From Geobacteraceae bacterium (GTDB lineage: Bacteria > Desulfobacterota > Desulfuromonadia > Geobacterales > Geobacteraceae): a DNA stretch of 64,000 nt. The notes beneath the pieces are model-generated. The model searched no databases and had not been told where the DNA came from. It saw only the letters and a program-made list of their open reading frames with translations. A program made the position numbers and the translations under genes. The DNA lies in contig JAMXLF010000035.1 of NCBI GenBank assembly GCA_024281055.1, forward strand, positions 1 to 64,000, given 5' to 3'. Below, piece by piece: positions 61,019 through 64,000 of this stretch. Position 1 is the first letter of the stretch, and each line of letters begins with the position of its first letter.

Positions 61019-61870
61019 CTACTCTCCGGGTTCCTCCGTCTTCTCCTCGCGGGTAATCCGCACCTTGCTGATCTTCCGCTCGTCGGCTTCCAGCACGGTC
61101 AGACGGATTGTGTCGGTCTCCACCTCCTCGCCAATGGCCGGAATGCGGCCGGTAAGATGAAAAATCAGCCCGCCGACGGTATCGAACTTTTCCCGTTCCA
61201 CCTCGATCCCGAAATGCTCTTCCAGTTCCTCGATGGGGAGTCGCGCATCCACCACGACGGAACCGTCGGGCGTCTCCTCCAGCCACTCCTCTTCCAGGTC
61301 GTATTCGTCCTGGATATCGCCGACGATCTGTTCGAGGAGGTCCTCGATCGTCACGAGGCCGGAGGTGCCGCCATACTCGTCGATGACGATGGCAATGTGG
61401 ACTCGCTTTTTCCTGAAGTCATGGAGAAGCTCTTCCAGGTTCTTGGTTTCGGGGATGAAGTACGGCGATCGCATGATCCGCCGCATCCCCACTGCAGGTT
61501 CGGCCACGCCCCAGTATTTCAGCAGGTCCTTGGCGTAGATGAGACCGACGATATTGTCGACGGTGCCGTCGTACACCGGGATGCGGGAATGGCCGCAGGC
61601 GATGATCGCGGAAAGGACCTCGCGCAGGGTGGCATCCACGGGGATACAGGCCATATCGGTCCGGGGGACCATGATCTCCCGCACCACCGTGTCTCCCAGG
61701 GTGAAGATGGAACGGATCATCTCGTTTTCCGCCTCGTTGATTAGTCCCTCTTCCTCACCAGCGTCAATCAGATCCTGGATTTCCTCCTCGGTGATTTTCC
61801 GGCGGCCGGAAAGCAATCTCCCGAGCATCTCCAGGAGCCCCGGACCTTTCTTGTCAGCCCCGTTTTCCAA
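61019..61870 (-). CDS. corC: CorC/YbeX-like CBS-domain protein
   Basis: The 283-residue protein has two CBS domains ([15 protein letters not shown] to [26 protein letters not shown]) and a C-terminal CorC_HlyC transporter-associated domain ([14 protein letters not shown]). It has no membrane-spanning DUF21 part, as in E. coli YbeX, which is linked to Mg2+/Co2+ resistance and ribosome maturation. The TTG start at 61870 follows GGAGG. It sits upstream of lnt, as ybeX does in E. coli, but a DgkA-PAP2 gene separates it from ybeY. Confidence 0.9.
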   Translation of the reverse strand: MENGADKKGPGLLEMLGRLLSGRRKITEEEIQDLIDAGEEEGLINEAENEMIRSIFTLGDTVVREIMVPRTDMACIPVDATLREVLSAIIACGHSRIPVYDGTVDNIVGLIYAKDLLKYWGVAEPAVGMRRIMRSPYFIPETKNLEELLHDFRKKRVHIAIVIDEYGGTSGLVTIEDLLEQIVGDIQDEYDLEEEWLEETPDGSVVVDARLPIEELEEHFGIEVEREKFDTVGGLIFHLTGRIPAIGEEVETDTIRLTVLEADERKISKVRITREEKTEEPGE

Positions 61871-61979
61871 CGATCCGTCCCCTCCGACCTGTCAACCAGG
61901 TTCTTTCAAAAATAGTCGAAAACCTCACTTCGCCTGATCCCCGGTGCTGGGCAGACTGCCTTTCGCGCATCAAGAGCGA

Positions 61980-62687
61980 TTACCCGATCATCCGGAACAG
62001 CACCATCACCGCCAGGGTGATTGCGGTGCCGGTGACGGCACCGAGCACCACTTCGCGCAGGGAGTGTATACGGAGCAGCAGTCGCGAATGACTCACCATC
62101 ACCGCGAGAGCGATGGTCAGAATAGAGGTGAGTGGATCCTGGGTGGTGAGCGTGACGATCGTCGCGATAGAGAAGGCCACGGCGGCATGGCCGCTCGGCA
62201 ATCCTCCTTCAAGGGGGGTCCCCCTGCCGGATATCGCCTTGAGGATCACCACGACGATCACAACCGCCAGGAGCGACACCACCGTTCCCATCTCTGTCGG
62301 AGTTCCTATCATGCCGAGCAATTCCTTGTAAAGGGGGAAGATGTAGTGGGAGAGGATCAGGTACCCCATCACCGCCGCCCCGATAGCCGCCACCAGCACG
62401 GCGCCGGCAGCCACATCCTTGGCCGTCTTGGCAAGGGGATGGAATTCCGGCGACACGAGGTCAACGATCACCTCGATGGCGGTATTGACCAGTTCGGCAA
62501 ACAGGACGAAACAGACCGACACCGCCAGCAGGGTGAATTCAAGGGCGGATACCTTCAGGAAAAGGACCGTCAGGAGCAGAAGCAGCGCCGCCACGAAGTG
62601 GTTGCGCATGTGCTTCTGCGTCCGTGCCGTGTAGATGATCCCTTCCACGGCACAGTTGACCGAATCTATGAAGCGGGTCGGTTTCAC
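61980..62687 (-). CDS. DgkA-PAP2 fusion (lipid kinase plus phosphatase)
   Basis: The 235-residue integral membrane protein joins two enzymes. The N-terminal part (1-110) is DgkA-like, with FAELVNTAIEVIVD (E65, N68, E72, D76) and AKTAKDVAAGAV. It should phosphorylate undecaprenol or diacylglycerol. The C-terminal part (130-235) is PAP2-like, with GRGTPLEGGLPSGH (PSGH at 164-167) and SRLLLRIHSLRE (Arg202, His208), where the usual distal Asp is Glu212. The start is GTG at 62687. It adjoins ybeY through a hairpin repeat. Confidence 0.85.
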   Translation of the reverse strand: MKPTRFIDSVNCAVEGIIYTARTQKHMRNHFVAALLLLLTVLFLKVSALEFTLLAVSVCFVLFAELVNTAIEVIVDLVSPEFHPLAKTAKDVAAGAVLVAAIGAAVMGYLILSHYIFPLYKELLGMIGTPTEMGTVVSLLAVVIVVVILKAISGRGTPLEGGLPSGHAAVAFSIATIVTLTTQDPLTSILTIALAVMVSHSRLLLRIHSLREVVLGAVTGTAITLAVMVLFRMIG

Positions 62688-62698
62688 ATTGATTACCC

Positions 62699-62726
62699 GT
62701 AGGGGCGACCAGCCGGTCGCCCCTAC
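62699..62726. repeat. GTAGGGGCGACC hairpin repeat, copy 2
   Basis: GTAGGGGCGACC (62699-62710) is exactly inverted at 62715-62726 around AGCC. The ybeY stop codon (TAG, minus strand 62725-62723) is contained in the repeat. A degenerate relative at 1648-1670 likewise provides the holB stop. Confidence 0.8.
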
Positions 62727-63175
62727 ACCATTCCTTCCTTCTCCAACTGGGCAAACAGCTCCCCTTCCTTCTCCTCCATCCTCCGTGCCTCGGCCTCGCC
62801 GCTCCGCTCGTGGTCGTAGCCGGTCAGATGGAGGATGCCGTGGAGAAGCAGGAACGTCAGCCGGCTCTGGAAGGAAATCCCTCCCTCCTCGGCCTCACGG
62901 GCACAGGTTGCGGCCGAGATGACCACATCCCCCAGGGTCTCCGGATTGAGCTCGGCAAACTCTCCTTCCTGCATGGGGAAGGAGATGACGTTGGTCGGCT
63001 TGTCGCGCCCGAGGTACTCCCGGTTGAGACGCCGGATCGCCCGGTCTCCGACGACCACGACCGAAAGCTCGCTAGCGGGATATCCCAAGACGCTTAAGGT
63101 CCTCTCCGCTACCCTTCTTAGCTTTTTCGTCTCGACCGGCAGCCGCCGCTGCCGGTTCACTATCGCTATCTTCAA
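62723..63175 (-). CDS. ybeY: Endoribonuclease/rRNA maturation factor YbeY
   Basis: YbeY is a zinc-dependent endoribonuclease acting in 16S rRNA 3'-end maturation. The 150-residue protein has the metal motif HGILHLTGYDH (His112, His116, His122), preceded by NVISFPM and LGDVVISAATCA. The start is TTG at 63175; a GTG five codons later is possible. It overlaps the 3' end of pgpH by about 100 bases. Its stop lies in a repeat hairpin. It is in the conserved pgpH-ybeY-corC-lnt neighbourhood. Confidence 0.94.
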   Translation of the reverse strand: MKIAIVNRQRRLPVETKKLRRVAERTLSVLGYPASELSVVVVGDRAIRRLNREYLGRDKPTNVISFPMQEGEFAELNPETLGDVVISAATCAREAEEGGISFQSRLTFLLLHGILHLTGYDHERSGEAEARRMEEKEGELFAQLEKEGMV

Positions 63176-64000
63176 GGCCCTTCTTTCCTCCGCTCCCCCG
63201 CTCTTTGTAGGCTGGCTCCGGGTAGTCGATCCGGTGGTGATAGATGCCGGCCAGGATGCGGTTGAAGCTTTTCGCTATTTCGTGCAGGTTCTTCAGGGTC
63301 AGCTCGCATTCATCGAGCTGGCCGTCGATGAATATATTGTTGATGATCTTCTGCACCATCCCCTGGATGCGGGACGGCGTGGGATCGGTCAAGGTCCGGG
63401 AGGCTGCCTCAACGTGATCGGCTAGCATAACCAGCCCGGCCTCGCGGGTCTGGGGCTTAGGCCCGGGGTAGCGGAAGTCCCGCTCATCGATGACACTTCC
63501 TTCCGCCGCCGCCTTTTTTGCCTTTTCGTAGAAGAAGGTGATGAGCCCGGTACCGTGGGACTGGCGGATGATCTCGACGATGGAACGGCCAAGCCGGTGT
63601 TCCCGGGCAAGTTCAGCCCCTTCCTTCACGTGGGAGATGAGGATCAGGGCGCTCATGCTTGGGGAAAGCTTGTCGTGCCGGTTCTCCCCGTTGCCGAGGT
63701 TCTCGACAAAGTAGAGTGGTTTCGATACCTTGCCAACGTCGTGATAGTACGCGGCCACCCTGGCCAGGAGCGGATTGGCGTTGATCGCCTCGGCCGCCGC
63801 CTCGACGAGATTGCCCACGAGCACACTGTGGTGGTAGGTCCCGGGAGCCTTGATCATCAGCTCCCGCAGGACGGGAGAATTGAGGTTGGAGAGCTCCAGG
63901 AGCTTGATATCGGTGGTGTAGTGAAACAGGCCCTCGATCAGGGGGACGGTGCCGGAAACGAAGATCGCGTTGATGACCCCGCCGAGCAGGGCGAAAACGA
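63072..64000 (-). CDS. pgpH: 7TM-HD cyclic-di-AMP phosphodiesterase PgpH (3' part)
   Basis: This is the C-terminal part of a PgpH/YqfF-like protein; its start lies beyond the window. It reads in frame through the edge, where the last membrane segment (LLGGVINAIFVSGTVPLI) and TDIKLLELSNLN precede the HD domain. Visible HD residues are APGTYHHSV, YYHDVGK, HVKEG and QSHG. PgpH degrades c-di-AMP in Firmicutes. The last 37 residues are low complexity, rich in Ala and Lys, and overlap ybeY in another frame. Confidence 0.9.
   Translation of the reverse strand, partial: VFALLGGVINAIFVSGTVPLIEGLFHYTTDIKLLELSNLNSPVLRELMIKAPGTYHHSVLVGNLVEAAAEAINANPLLARVAAYYHDVGKVSKPLYFVENLGNGENRHDKLSPSMSALILISHVKEGAELAREHRLGRSIVEIIRQSHGTGLITFFYEKAKKAAAEGSVIDERDFRYPGPKPQTREAGLVMLADHVEAASRTLTDPTPSRIQGMVQKIINNIFIDGQLDECELTLKNLHEIAKSFNRILAGIYHHRIDYPEPAYKERGSGGKKGLEDSDSEPAAAAAGRDEKAKKGSGEDLKRLGISR

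Noticed and set aside
60999-61286. In-frame N-terminal extension of lnt
   Set aside because: It overlaps the corC-like gene, is Arg/Gly-rich and non-hydrophobic, and the family N-terminus begins at 60998.

Overview
This window looks like a stretch of chromosome from a Geobacter-type bacterium (Desulfuromonadales/Geobacterales). The evidence is the mostly GC-rich sequence, the Gram-negative envelope genes (lpx, bamA, lol, msbA), gnnA/gnnB inserted between lpxA and lpxB, a single bifunctional Rel protein beside gmk-rpoZ, and a Firmicute-like tmk-holB-ricT-metG order. The genus is inferred from gene content, not from a database match. Most genes are tightly packed on the minus strand. Only tmk-holB-ricT-metG and rpmB lie on the plus strand.

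Layout: (1) 45-4216, plus strand: thymidylate kinase, Pol III delta prime, RicT/PSP1 and MetRS. (2) 4264-10055: housekeeping genes ydcF-like, rpmB, ridA, rel, rpoZ, gmk and yicC. (3) 10113-36693: a large surface-polysaccharide/LPS region. It holds three GT9 heptosyltransferase-like enzymes and seven other glycosyltransferases. It also holds a 3-amino-3,6-dideoxyhexose cassette (two FdtA-like ketoisomerases in tandem, a DegT aminotransferase and a NeuD-like acetyltransferase). An O-acylation locus follows, with three AlgI-type MBOAT proteins, five membrane-anchored SGNH-like proteins, an acetyl-CoA-synthetase-like ligase and a dedicated acyl carrier protein. (4) 36712-54030: lipid A and outer-membrane assembly genes, in order trm112-like, lpxK, waaA, DUF374 acyltransferase, msbA, lpxB, gnnB, gnnA, lpxA, fabZ, lpxD, ompH, bamA, lolD, lolC-like, then lysS. 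(5) 54353-64000: DUF4139 protein, FKBP lipoprotein, DUF1015 protein, SPOR-NlpC/P60 lipoprotein, prfB with its programmed frameshift, lnt, corC-like, a DgkA-PAP2 fusion, ybeY and the 3' part of pgpH.

How the genes fit together: the glycosyltransferases and amino-sugar enzymes should build the LPS core and O-polysaccharide. lpxD/lpxA/gnnAB/lpxB/lpxK/waaA should build a lipid A carrying amide-linked chains, which MsbA flips. Lnt and LolCD should mature and export lipoproteins, and BamA and OmpH should assemble outer-membrane proteins. The ligase, ACP, MBOATs and SGNH proteins reproduce the four parts of the Gram-positive Dlt pathway (activating ligase, carrier, MBOAT, DltD-like). I read them as a candidate carrier-protein-dependent route for O-acylating the surface glycan. 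This is the most interesting system here.

The spacers also carry unusual DNA. There are three copies of a roughly 115-200 bp element whose stem shows compensatory base changes. There are two copies of a GTAGGGGCGACC-type hairpin whose edge supplies a gene's stop codon. Eight spacers are built from short repeated words, six of them folding back on themselves.
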